A stretch of 32,511 nt of DNA from Caryophanales bacterium UBA7057. Lineage in GTDB: Bacteria; Bacillota_I; Bacilli_A; RF39; UBA660. Below the pieces are notes generated by a model. It did no database searches. It worked only from the letters and a program-made list of their open reading frames with translations, and was not told the origin of the DNA. The stretch spans positions 1-32,511 of the forward strand of contig DLAC01000048.1 of the NCBI GenBank assembly GCA_002493865.1. Reading direction: 5' to 3'. The translations under genes were made by a program, and so were the position numbers. The first letter of the stretch is position 1. Each line of letters begins with the position of its first letter. Below are positions 13,417-21,621 of the stretch, in pieces.

Positions 13417-15942
13417 TTATTTATTTAAAATTGCATCAATTGGCTTCATTCTAGAAATACGCGCAAGTGGTAAAATACTAGAAATAAAGGTAACCACAAA
13501 TACTAATAAATAAATGACCGCAAATTGACGAATACCGACAATAAATGGAGTTGTCAGCATTCCAGCTAGTTTTGTCATAATATAAGAATTCATAAAGTTG
13601 GATACTACTACAAGTAGAATAGATGCAATCGTACCAGAAATTAATGATAGACCAAATGCTTCCCATAAGAATATTTTCATAACATCTAAACTTCTAGAAC
13701 CAAGAGCCCTTAAAACACCAATTTCTTTTTTACGATAACTAATACTATTAAACATAAAATTAACAATTAAGAATGCTGTAAATACGATAAAGACAATTCC
13801 AGCATAAGAAGCAAGTGTTTTAATAGAATCAAAGAACATTTTTTCATAAGTCATTTGATCACTATAGGTTGATTTCACTGAAAGCTCTGATTCCACTGGA
13901 AACATATTGGATAATTTTTTAAATTCTGCTTTACTAGTCATCGGATATAAAATACTTGACTTTTCAAGAGGCTTTCTCATATATTCTTCTAATACTTGTG
14001 AAGACAAATAATTAATATCCCCATAATAATCCGTTGATATTTCTTCATAGTAAACACCAATGACTACTAAATCATTATACACTTTTTCCAAATCACGGTT
14101 CATATTTTGATAATTGATACTTAAAGAAGCAGTTTGCCCAATCACATTCTTTTCACTAATATAGTTTGCCATAAAACGTTTGGTGAGCGTATTATAATCG
14201 TCCCAGCTACCACCAGATGTATAATTATTTAAATCTTCTCGATAACTTTCTGTAGGGTCTAATTGCCGAATAGAAAGTAACACTTCATTATCTTTTAATT
14301 GATTCGTTCTTTTCCATTCAGTACCATCAAAATATTCAATTTCATGATCTAAAGCAGCAGAAGATAGTCGATACATTCCATTCTCTTCACTTGGTGATTC
14401 TAAACCATTTACTTGTAAATCTGTTGTATAATAAGATTTCAATAATCCTAATTCTTCTGTTTTTAAACTTGTGATAAAACTAGGTGTAACATAAATTTTG
14501 TTTAAAACATTCTTTTGATATTCATTAGAAATGGAGCTTAAATCATAATTAATAATTCCAACAATTTTAACTTCCCCTACACTTCCAAAATAATAGGTGT
14601 AATTTGTATGTAAAATTTCTTCATAAGTTTTAGGTTGAAAAACATGAGACTCTTTAAATTCATTTTTAACTACAATTTCATGAACTTCGACTCCCTTTTG
14701 GATCATCAAATCTGCTGTTTCACTAGAAATTGCAATTTCATTTGGAGCGCTTGGAGTTCTACCAGCAATGTCTTCTTTTAATATTTTTGATATATCTTCT
14801 GTAACTACAATCTCAGAACCAATATCAGAATAGCTCTCATCTTGGATATGTAAAATGTCTTTGGCACTACTAGATTCTCCCCAAGAAACATTTTTATCAT
14901 AATATTTATAAACTTCATATCCTTCTTTACCTACCTGATCTTGAATGTTTTTCTGAGTCATGTCGTCCATAGAAAGGACCGTTACTTCTTCTACTTTCCC
15001 CTTCTTATTTCTAGATACATGATTCTTTTCTACTTGAAGAAATTGTTCTTTCCTTTCCACTAATAACTTTGCATGTCCTACACTAAAATCATAACTAGAT
15101 AAAGTATCCGTACAGCTTAAGAATCCAAGTGTTACTACAGTTAGGAAAATTGTAAAAGCTAATTTTATTTTCTTATGTTTTAAACTACCAATTCCTAATT
15201 TAAAACTATCTTTTAATGGAAGATGTGATTTAATGGTTTGATAAGAATTTACTTCATCCGTACTTTCCTTAATTACTTTAGAATCTTTTTCTACTTTACC
15301 ATCCTTAATTTCGATAATTCGGTCACCATATTCATGGGCATATTCTTCATCATGAGAGACAATGACTACTAATTTTTCTTTGGAGATTTCTTTTAACAGT
15401 TCCATAACCTGACGACCTGTTTTACTATCTAAGTTTCCAGTTGGTTCATCTGCTAAAATAATTTTAGGTTTCTTAATCAAGGCACGTGCAATCGCAACCC
15501 TTTGTTTTTGACCTCCCGATAATTCATTGACTTTTCTTTTCTTTAAATCTTTTAATTCTAGTTTGTCCAATAATTGATTGATTTCTCTTTCGCTTACCTT
15601 TTTTTGTTGAAGTTGTAAAGCAAGTACAATATTTTGATATACATCATAATCCTCTAAAATATTAAACTCTTGAAATATAAATCCTACATATGTATTTCTA
15701 TAAGAATCAAAGTCTGCTTGCGTAAACTGCTTACTACTTTTTCCAAGAATTAACATATCTCCTGAATCATACTTGTCAAGTCCACCTAAAACATTCAGTA
15801 ACGTAGATTTCCCAGATCCACTTTTACCTAAAATAAAGGTCATTCCCTGATTACCTAGTGTTAATGAAACACCATCGAGTGCGCGAGTACTTTTACTTTT
15901 CTTCGACTTATAAGTCTTATGTACATCTCTAAGTTCTATCAT
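13417..15942 (-). CDS. MacB-like ABC exporter, fused ATPase and FtsX-type permease
   Basis: The 841-aa protein joins an ABC ATPase to a MacB/FtsX permease. Near the N-terminus are Walker A GKSGSGKST, signature LSGGQ and Walker B ILADEP with the SH switch histidine about 30 residues on. One membrane helix near residues 260-278 is followed by a roughly 430-residue extracytoplasmic domain and three C-terminal helices, the last two after the conserved YRKKEIGVLRALG motif. This type usually exports peptides or antibiotics, or responds to envelope stress; no substrate gene is next to it. I chose the ATG at 15942: AGGGAG is eight bases upstream, whereas a GTG three codons earlier overlaps that site. 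It is a single-gene unit with terminators on both sides. Confidence 0.9.
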   Translation of the reverse strand: MIELRDVHKTYKSKKSKSTRALDGVSLTLGNQGMTFILGKSGSGKSTLLNVLGGLDKYDSGDMLILGKSSKQFTQADFDSYRNTYVGFIFQEFNILEDYDVYQNIVLALQLQQKKVSEREINQLLDKLELKDLKKRKVNELSGGQKQRVAIARALIKKPKIILADEPTGNLDSKTGRQVMELLKEISKEKLVVIVSHDEEYAHEYGDRIIEIKDGKVEKDSKVIKESTDEVNSYQTIKSHLPLKDSFKLGIGSLKHKKIKLAFTIFLTVVTLGFLSCTDTLSSYDFSVGHAKLLVERKEQFLQVEKNHVSRNKKGKVEEVTVLSMDDMTQKNIQDQVGKEGYEVYKYYDKNVSWGESSSAKDILHIQDESYSDIGSEIVVTEDISKILKEDIAGRTPSAPNEIAISSETADLMIQKGVEVHEIVVKNEFKESHVFQPKTYEEILHTNYTYYFGSVGEVKIVGIINYDLSSISNEYQKNVLNKIYVTPSFITSLKTEELGLLKSYYTTDLQVNGLESPSEENGMYRLSSAALDHEIEYFDGTEWKRTNQLKDNEVLLSIRQLDPTESYREDLNNYTSGGSWDDYNTLTKRFMANYISEKNVIGQTASLSINYQNMNRDLEKVYNDLVVIGVYYEEISTDYYGDINYLSSQVLEEYMRKPLEKSSILYPMTSKAEFKKLSNMFPVESELSVKSTYSDQMTYEKMFFDSIKTLASYAGIVFIVFTAFLIVNFMFNSISYRKKEIGVLRALGSRSLDVMKIFLWEAFGLSLISGTIASILLVVVSNFMNSYIMTKLAGMLTTPFIVGIRQFAVIYLLVFVVTFISSILPLARISRMKPIDAILNK

Positions 15943-15984
15943 TTTTTTCACTCCCTAAACTATTTTTATAATATCATTATACTA

Positions 15985-16037
15985 AAAAAAATGAGCATTT
16001 ACCATAAATCTTAGAATTTTTTCTAATAAGCTCATTT
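15985..16037 (-). terminator. Two-part hairpin terminator after the ASCH operon
   Basis: On the minus strand an outer AAATGAGC / GCTCATTT pair encloses an inner TTAGAA / TTCTAA pair and ends in a run of T. This closes the six-gene operon. A minus-strand TATAAT at 15981-15976 just beyond it may start the ABC exporter transcript. Confidence 0.7.
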
Positions 16038-16041
16038 ATCT

Positions 16042-16506
16042 TTAAAGTTGAATCCATGTTTGCATTCCCTTTTTTGAAATAGAAAAAGGTTTTAATTTTA
16101 CGATTTTTTCTATTCGAATGAGGGTTGCATACCTACTATTTTCTTTTTGTTTCCAGAATTCTTGATCGACGCATAACTCTTTTTCATACTTTTTTCTAAT
16201 GAAAGATATCGGCGTTTTTTCCAAGTCAAAAAATAGAATTTCCTGGATTGTAAAAAAGGCTAGTATATTGCCTCCAGACTTCTTAACAAGAACAATATCA
16301 TTGGTTTCTATTTGTTCATAAGGTAAAATTCGATTTTTACTAAATCTAGATTCAATAGTCTTAATACCATCCAGCATATAAGTGAGACAAGGTTCGGTAA
16401 AAATTCCTAGATGCATGTTCTTTGATTCAATCCATTGAAACTCTTTTTCGGATAGTTGTTCTTTCAAGTTCGAAAGTATTTGCTTCTTTAATTCTTTAGA
16501 ATTCAT
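16042..16506 (-). CDS. ASCH-domain protein
   Basis: The 154-aa protein has the ASCH (PUA-like) signature G47-x-K49-x-x-E52-x-R54 in LDGIKTIESRFS. Before it comes LGIFTEPCLTYML and after it DIVLVKKSGGNILAFFTIQEI, the usual beta-barrel strands. ASCH domains bind RNA or modified nucleosides; the YqfB subfamily deacetylates N4-acetylcytidine, but this one has an extra N-terminal helix of about 30 residues. I placed the start at the ATG at 16506 (AGAGGAAG nine bases upstream) rather than the TTG seven codons earlier. It begins four bases after the two-TM gene and ends the operon with the two UDG-type glycosylases and HAM1. Confidence 0.8.
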   Translation of the reverse strand: MNSKELKKQILSNLKEQLSEKEFQWIESKNMHLGIFTEPCLTYMLDGIKTIESRFSKNRILPYEQIETNDIVLVKKSGGNILAFFTIQEILFFDLEKTPISFIRKKYEKELCVDQEFWKQKENSRYATLIRIEKIVKLKPFSISKKGMQTWIQL

Positions 16507-16510
16507 TGAA

Positions 16511-16807
16511 TTAGTCTTCCTCTCCAATATTTATATCATTTTTCTTTTCAAGATATACTTTTTTAAACTTTAAGATGGATGCTACTAGTATAAAAATACT
16601 GAGTGCAATGAGTAAAATTGATAAAAGTAAATTCTCTTTTCTGGAGGCAATCCCTAAGATAAAAATTCCAAAGATAACGAAACCAAAAAGAAGTACGATG
16701 AAAATAATCAGCGGATACCGAATCCAATTACTGACTTTTCGATTCTTACTCACTTCCATTGCTCCTTCAAATAGAAGTTCCATTAAAAATTCAATTACAA
16801 GGTCCAT
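16511..16807 (-). CDS. Two-helix membrane protein of unknown function
   Basis: This 98-aa protein has an N-terminal amphipathic segment and two hydrophobic helices (about residues 31-53 and 60-79) followed by a charged tail, KKVYLEKKNDINIGEED. No known domain is recognisable. AAAAGGAG lies nine bases before the ATG. It sits 19 bases after the Fe-S UDG gene and just ahead of the ASCH gene, so it belongs to the same operon. Whether it anchors or partners any of the soluble neighbours is unknown. Confidence 0.7.
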   Translation of the reverse strand: MDLVIEFLMELLFEGAMEVSKNRKVSNWIRYPLIIFIVLLFGFVIFGIFILGIASRKENLLLSILLIALSIFILVASILKFKKVYLEKKNDINIGEED

Positions 16808-16826
16808 CTTCTAAACTCCTTTTCTG

Positions 16827-17552
16827 TTAAATATTCCAAATTCTTCTATATTGTGATAACTGCTGTTCCTTTTTGATTTGTGCTGTTGGATGATAAAGTG
16901 GAATAATCCGATAATTTTTAAGTTTAATTTCTGGATTTTTTTCTATTGTCTTTGTCAGATTACTTTCAATCTCAAAACCAAAAATATAGGAAAGCGCCAG
17001 TAATGGATAATAGCCTAGTGTTAGAATTACCTTTGGTTTTACTATTTCTATTTGCCTTTTTAAGAAAGGAGCACAGCGAATAGTAGATTCTTTTAACATA
17101 ATATTATCGCCACGATAATGATTCCCACTTCTAGCACACATAATTGCATTTGTAATATAAATATGCTTCATATCTGATTCTGTCATTTCGTACTGAGTAT
17201 TTTTAGAAGATTCTACTAAGTATTTGGTAAGCATCTTCTTCGTTAGACTCTTTTCTTTTTCTATCAGCCTATCCCAATTTTCAGGAGTCCTTTCTACCAA
17301 ATATGCATCGTGAAGTTTTTTCATTTCTTCATAAGGTCCCCAGTCTTGACCAATGATCATCATATCAGAATCTACTCTTTGGTACCAATCAGTCCAAATA
17401 GATGGAATATTTTTATAAAAGTCTAGTTCTTGATAAATAGGAATTAAAGAACAATCTTTTCCATTTCTTTTCACTAAATTGCAACAACGATTACAATTTG
17501 ACATTTCTCTAAACAGTAGGTCTAATTTTTCTTTTTTATTATTTTCCATCAT
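16827..17552 (-). CDS. Family-4-like uracil-DNA glycosylase with Fe-S cluster
   Basis: The 241-aa protein has the UDG-superfamily motifs MMIIGQDWGP (about 64-73) and PLYHPTAQ (about 218-225). It also has four cysteines in the family-4 arrangement: C20-x2-C23, C139 in IYITNAIMCARSGNH, and C160 in IRCAPFL, followed by VKPKVILTLG. These would hold a 4Fe-4S cluster. Motif 1 is GQDWG instead of the usual GEAPG or GEgPG, so base specificity could differ from classical uracil excision. Two ATGs lie at 17552 and 17549; the second has better spacing from GAGG, so the start is uncertain by one codon. It follows a second UDG-type gene in the same operon. Confidence 0.82.
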   Translation of the reverse strand: MMENNKKEKLDLLFREMSNCNRCCNLVKRNGKDCSLIPIYQELDFYKNIPSIWTDWYQRVDSDMMIIGQDWGPYEEMKKLHDAYLVERTPENWDRLIEKEKSLTKKMLTKYLVESSKNTQYEMTESDMKHIYITNAIMCARSGNHYRGDNIMLKESTIRCAPFLKRQIEIVKPKVILTLGYYPLLALSYIFGFEIESNLTKTIEKNPEIKLKNYRIIPLYHPTAQIKKEQQLSQYRRIWNI

Positions 17553-17603
17553 TACCTCTATCCTAATAAAACATTTTTATCCAACAAGTTTTTAGTTTAT
17601 TTC

Positions 17604-18287
17604 TTACTTAAATACCACTTTCTGATTTGTTGCTTTTTCTAATTCATGTTCTATAATCCATTTGATATCTTCAATTGACTTATCGATATTAAATCTTCCA
17701 TTTCCAATTGGATAATAGACAGAATAGAACTGATAGGTTTCCTTTTTAATTTTCTTTTGAAAACATTTTTTTCTTACTTCCGAAACCGATATCTTTTGGT
17801 CTAGTACAATAGAACTTACTTGGTTTCCAAAAAGAATAATTACTTTTGGCTTTAGAATTTCAAATTCTTTATATAGTAGATTCAAATATTCTTTGTAAAC
17901 GGAATCTGGTAATGGTCTTGCATCCACTTGAGTACACTTTCCTAAATTTGTAATAAAGTATTTATGTTTTTCTACATCACTATATACAATATCAGCAAAT
18001 TCTTCGTCCCATTCACTACCTTTTTTTCTTTTAATTTCGTGATATAGTTCTTCATCCAATAAATCAACTGCATAGAATAAATCCCAAATATTCTTTGTCC
18101 CAATCCAAGGAGATTTTCTTCCCTTCCATTCCTTGGTAGAGGCAACATTTCTTCCGGTTGGATTCATAAATACAAAACAGATATCCGGATTTTCTTCTAA
18201 TCCTCCATTATAAATAGAACTAAGTTCCTTGGCACCATATTTTTTCTGAAGAGCATCATATTTCTTATTTAAATCTTTAATTTCCAT
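17604..18287 (-). CDS. Divergent uracil-DNA glycosylase superfamily protein
   Basis: The 227-aa protein shows the UDG alpha/beta layout: motif 1 ICFVFMNPTGRN (about 36-47), a PWIGTKNIWDLF segment, ITNLGKCTQVDARPL (about 112-126), VIILFGNQ (about 150-157) and a terminal YYPIGNGRFN where motif 2 (HPS) lies. The M-N-P-T-G motif resembles the MUG/TDG-type G-x-N-P. There is no Fe-S cysteine set. It starts one base after HAM1 and has only a weak Shine-Dalgarno, so coupling is likely. Substrate base unknown. It differs clearly from its neighbour at 16827, so this is not a simple duplication. Confidence 0.72.
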   Translation of the reverse strand: MEIKDLNKKYDALQKKYGAKELSSIYNGGLEENPDICFVFMNPTGRNVASTKEWKGRKSPWIGTKNIWDLFYAVDLLDEELYHEIKRKKGSEWDEEFADIVYSDVEKHKYFITNLGKCTQVDARPLPDSVYKEYLNLLYKEFEILKPKVIILFGNQVSSIVLDQKISVSEVRKKCFQKKIKKETYQFYSVYYPIGNGRFNIDKSIEDIKWIIEHELEKATNQKVVFK

Positions 18288-18288
18288 A

Positions 18289-18924
18289 TTATGATTTCAC
18301 CAATTTCTTAGAAGTTTTTTCTATTTCTCCAATTGTTTTTAAAATAAAGCCAAAAATCTCTTGTTTCTCAATTCCTAATGTTTCTTCTTCCTCTTCCTTC
18401 GTTAGTTCACATTTAAATTTATTGAAAGGGGGAACTATTTGAATGGAATCTAGTGGATATCCTTTATCCAAGAATTCACTTTGTTTATTTGTAAAATAAC
18501 GTTTTGATTTAAAATCAAAAGTATAGGTGTGTTCTTTATCTACAATTGCTACCCCTTTTAAAAAGTATCCATCCAATTCTCCATCAGTTCCATATTGATT
18601 GACTAAGCCCATATAATGTTCAATCATTTCAGAATCATTTAATCGTTTCCCATTCACTCTACGAACATGAGTTCCCGGCTGAACTTCTTCTGGTACATTT
18701 TCAAAAAACAAACCATCATCAATGGCAATGGTTGGCAGGTGACTAATATCGTAATAAGCTTTCGCCTTAATCACTGCATTTTCAATTGGATCTTTCCCTG
18801 TTTCATCAACATCAATATCTATATTTAAATCTTTTAAAGTTACAAGGTCGATTCCTCTTTCTTTTAATCTTGTTCCATAATACTTAATTTTGGCATCATT
18901 TGTAGTTGCTAATAAGACTTGCAT
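18289..18924 (-). CDS. HAM1-type non-canonical purine NTP pyrophosphatase (copy 2)
   Basis: I placed the start at the ATG at 18924 (AGGGAGT six bases upstream, 211 aa); an upstream non-ATG extension of 14 codons lacks such a site. The start then reads MQVLLATTNDAKIKYY, matching the family's T-x-N-x-x-K opening. An acidic core AIDDGLFFE lies near 69-77 and the C-terminal half has GYPLDSIQIVPPF. It is longer and more divergent than the copy at 8934, with a distinctive acidic TKEEEEE stretch near 180. It would hydrolyse ITP/XTP-type or other modified NTPs. It is transcribed with the orphan at 18989 and both UDG-type genes. Confidence 0.8.
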   Translation of the reverse strand: MQVLLATTNDAKIKYYGTRLKERGIDLVTLKDLNIDIDVDETGKDPIENAVIKAKAYYDISHLPTIAIDDGLFFENVPEEVQPGTHVRRVNGKRLNDSEMIEHYMGLVNQYGTDGELDGYFLKGVAIVDKEHTYTFDFKSKRYFTNKQSEFLDKGYPLDSIQIVPPFNKFKCELTKEEEEETLGIEKQEIFGFILKTIGEIEKTSKKLVKS

Positions 18925-18988
18925 ACAATCACTCCCTAAAATAATTTTATCATCTTTTTTACACAAATGAAATTGTAAATTCTTATGC

Positions 18989-20155
18989 TTAAAATTTTAG
19001 ATGATTCGTATAGACTTTTCCTCTTTCTAATTCACTTTCACAGATTACTTCGTTGTTAATATATGCACGAACGATTGGTGAATCCATATTTAATTCTTCT
19101 ACTGTTCCTGTTTCCTTACTTATAATGATCGGTGGGACAAAACATACATTATACCCTTTTTCTAAATATTCGCTAAAGTCATCTTTTGCTGTTAGCCGGC
19201 TGGTAACGATTGTTTTATATGGTGAGGATGTGATTTTACTAACATGGCAACATCGAATTAATGTATCTAGATAATTACCATTCGTTATTTCAATCACTCT
19301 TCTAAAACTATCTTTGGGAGAAACTGTATGTAAATCTAGTTCTTCAAAAAAATCCATTAAATCGCGCCGTAACTCAATGATTCCCATGGCAGTCATGATT
19401 GTCTTTGAATCATAGATTTTTCCATTAAATGGATAGTAATCTATGTAATGTAATAATAGATCTAACGAATTCTCTGTGATATATCCATGTTCTAAAATAA
19501 TGGAAGGATTACTAAATTCTGGAAATAAATCTATTTTCCCAAGAGTTTTATTTTTTCTACAAATATAAGATTCTTTCTTAGTTAAAAACCATTCTGCTTT
19601 TTCTTGATAATAACTATTATAATCTCCTGCTTCATGAGCAGTCGATCTCATATTATATAAATATCCCCTAGAAGTTAGTAACCACTGATTCCTCAAGTAT
19701 GCTTTTTGTAAGGAACCATCCATCTCTCCTATATCCATTAAAGCAGAATTGAATAATTGCATCGTATCAATAAAATCATCTTTTTCAAACAGAGTATGAT
19801 CAATCATAAATATAAAATCTAAGATATTACCCCAACACCAAATACTGTTTTTTATCTCTAATAAGGTTAAATCTTCCTTCAAATCGCTACTAACCTTTAA
19901 ATATTCTTTTTTATATTTTTGGAATAAAAATTCTAAATAACCTTTGTCATACTGTCTATTGTTTTTACTATTATAATATCCATCTAATGAAACGTTTAAA
20001 AACATTTCTTTTATTTTAGGGATTAGGTGAATTAACTCTTGATACTTCTCATAAAACCATTTAGGCAATTTAGAGCCATCTAGTTCATGATTGATTCTCT
20101 TTCTATCATTGACTGGTATAAAAAAGTTATTTTCAATTTCTGTATAATATCTCAT
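18989..20155 (-). CDS. 388-aa orphan protein heading the HAM1/UDG/ASCH operon
   Basis: I do not recognise this protein. It is soluble, mostly helical and aromatic-rich (YYNSKNNRQYDKGYLEF, NSIWCWGNILDF near 105-115). A central RSTAHEAGDYNSYYQE segment lies near 170-185. The more beta-like C-terminal quarter (YKTIVTSRLTAKDDF, NVCFVPPIIIS, IVRAYINNEVICESE) could be a separate domain. Histidines and acids occur (HEAGD, ILEHGY), but there is no clear metal motif. GGAGG precedes the ATG. The gene is the first of a tightly spaced six-gene operon, with 64 bases before HAM1 and no terminator between, so it probably works with nucleotide or base-modification functions. That role is inference. Confidence 0.72.
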   Translation of the reverse strand: MRYYTEIENNFFIPVNDRKRINHELDGSKLPKWFYEKYQELIHLIPKIKEMFLNVSLDGYYNSKNNRQYDKGYLEFLFQKYKKEYLKVSSDLKEDLTLLEIKNSIWCWGNILDFIFMIDHTLFEKDDFIDTMQLFNSALMDIGEMDGSLQKAYLRNQWLLTSRGYLYNMRSTAHEAGDYNSYYQEKAEWFLTKKESYICRKNKTLGKIDLFPEFSNPSIILEHGYITENSLDLLLHYIDYYPFNGKIYDSKTIMTAMGIIELRRDLMDFFEELDLHTVSPKDSFRRVIEITNGNYLDTLIRCCHVSKITSSPYKTIVTSRLTAKDDFSEYLEKGYNVCFVPPIIISKETGTVEELNMDSPIVRAYINNEVICESELERGKVYTNHLKF

Positions 20156-20263
20156 ATAAATCCTCCACTAATGTCATCATTCTAACTACCATTCTCTCGA
20201 TAGATATGCCCTCTATATTAAGCTGATGTATTTTTAAACAAATCTTACCAAAACTTTAGAATT

Positions 20264-20305
20264 AAATAAAATCTTATTCTGTATATTTCTTTATTTCAGA
20301 ATAAG
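20264..20305 (-). terminator. Terminator overlapping the end of the HDG gene
   Basis: On the minus strand CTTATTCTG / CAGAATAAG (9 bp, perfect) is followed by a T-rich run. The arms are made from the last codons and stop of the gene at 20274-20765. It separates that gene from the operon starting at 20155, whose promoter must lie in 20156-20263; I see only a weak TAATAT there. Confidence 0.6.
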
Positions 20306-20765
20306 AATCTTCTAATTTTTCTTCAATTCCCTTTGGACAGTTACAAGGAGAAGTACTCGGTAAATAAATAGCCTCTATTTTTGTTTTCGGATAACAATAT
20401 TTTTGATACAGTTCATAGGCCTTTCTTCCCGTTGTAAAAATCACTTTGATTTTGGAGTTTTTTAAGATTTCAGTAAAATCATTAGGAATAGGATTTTTAA
20501 TTGATTGATCTTTTGAAGAAGCAATATCACAACTCTTTAAAACATCAAAAAGGGCAATATGATGGTTCTTTAAAAAGGAGATTTTTTCTTCCTGACTCTC
20601 TCCGATTGTCTCTTTATAAACTTTCTCTAAAGTTTTCCAGAATCGGTTTTTTGGATGCCCATAATAAAAGCCAACTTCTCTCGATTTAACAGAAGGCATA
20701 CTTCCAAGGATTAAAACTTTAGAATCTTTGTCATAAATTGGCATCAACGGATGTATTACTTTCAT
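20274..20765 (-). CDS. DNA-deoxyinosine (hypoxanthine) glycosylase, UDG family 6
   Basis: This 163-aa protein fits the family-6 hypoxanthine-DNA glycosylase group closely. It has VLILGSMPSVKSREVGFYYG (about 17-36), HPKNRFW (37-43), LFDVLKSCDI (about 72-81), KNPIPND (90-96), an IFTTGRKAYELY strand-helix (about 109-120) and LPSTSP (135-140). These enzymes excise hypoxanthine arising from adenine deamination. AAAGGAG is well spaced before the ATG. It lies between two intrinsic terminators, so it appears monocistronic. With the two HAM1 pyrophosphatases it forms a matching pair of activities against inosine nucleotides. The family call is secure. Confidence 0.92.
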   Translation of the reverse strand: MKVIHPLMPIYDKDSKVLILGSMPSVKSREVGFYYGHPKNRFWKTLEKVYKETIGESQEEKISFLKNHHIALFDVLKSCDIASSKDQSIKNPIPNDFTEILKNSKIKVIFTTGRKAYELYQKYCYPKTKIEAIYLPSTSPCNCPKGIEEKLEDSYSEIKKYTE

Positions 20766-20779
20766 AAAATATCTCCTTT

Positions 20780-20806
20780 AAAAAAGAAAATGATAAAATC
20801 ACTTTC
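20780..20806 (-). terminator. Intrinsic terminator after the paralog pair
   Basis: On the minus strand GAAAGTGAT-TTT-ATCATTTTC (9 bp, one G-T pair) is followed by TTTTTT. It ends the two-gene paralog unit and lies before the HDG gene. Confidence 0.75.
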
Positions 20807-21564
20807 TAATTGCTATTTTGAATTTGATAAATTAGTTCTTTCACCTGTGCTCTTTTAGAATCGATGGCCATTTCCTGCCTCTTTAAAGAACGCATATATT
20901 CTTTCCATGCTTTTTCTTTTTCCTCTTTTTCTCTTTTGGCATCCTCTGTCTTTGCATACGCCCTTTTCGCCTTTTCATAATTAGCCTTAGAACGATTTCG
21001 TGCCACCTTTTTATTATTGACACCTTCCATCAATAAACGGATATCTTCTGTGATTACATTAAGATAAAGTTCTTTATGTTGCCCTATGATTTCCAAGTCT
21101 TCTGCCATGTCCATAAAATCATCTAAGGTTTCTCTTTTAGAAATACCGCCAATCACTTCTTTTGGAATTTCTTCATTTGTAATTACACTATAATAAGCAT
21201 CTCCTCTTTTTACTGCATACACCCCATAGATATATGCATAAAAAACAACACCCCTTTCCTGATCATATAGAAAACCATCTAAAGTAGAATCGTTCACTTT
21301 TTTAAAACTTACAGGCTGAAACTCATAAGTTTGATAGACTTCCCCAGGTGTATCTGATGATGAAAGACAATATTTTACCTCTGCCTCTTTTTCTGCCAAC
21401 ACATAGTATTCTCCAGTTTCGTCTGTATCAACTGGATGATACTCACCCTCTAACAATCTTTTTTCTTCTTGAAGGCTTAACATACCATGCGAATCACCTA
21501 ATAAATTCACTAAAAAATATTCTTCTTCTAACTCTTGATTTTGCATTTTTTCACTAATCTCCAT
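20806..21564 (-). CDS. Paralog A of an unrecognised tandem family
   Basis: This 252-aa protein shares its N-terminal two thirds with the gene at 21622. Shared elements are the opening EEYFLVNLLGDS, a YHPVDTDETGEYYVL block (about 42-56), PGEVYQTYEFQPVSFKKVND (about 73-92), then a GFLYDQERGVVFYAYIYGVYA segment and the IPKEVI region. The last 70 residues are a highly charged predicted coiled coil rich in Lys, Glu and Ala. There is no signal peptide or membrane helix. The ribosome binding site is poor for the first ATG, so the start could be six codons later. I do not recognise the family; it might be a structural or immunity-type protein, but nothing shows that. Confidence 0.65.
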   Translation of the reverse strand: MEISEKMQNQELEEEYFLVNLLGDSHGMLSLQEEKRLLEGEYHPVDTDETGEYYVLAEKEAEVKYCLSSSDTPGEVYQTYEFQPVSFKKVNDSTLDGFLYDQERGVVFYAYIYGVYAVKRGDAYYSVITNEEIPKEVIGGISKRETLDDFMDMAEDLEIIGQHKELYLNVITEDIRLLMEGVNNKKVARNRSKANYEKAKRAYAKTEDAKREKEEKEKAWKEYMRSLKRQEMAIDSKRAQVKELIYQIQNSN

Positions 21565-21621
21565 TTCCTAACTAGTACTTTTTATAGTTCAATCACTAAC
21601 TATGAATTATTTTACTACTTT

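Noticed and set aside
13478..13666. 62-aa minus-strand ORF inside the ABC exporter gene
   Set aside because: It is in another frame of the same coding sequence and is biased by hydrophobic codons of the permease; a shadow.
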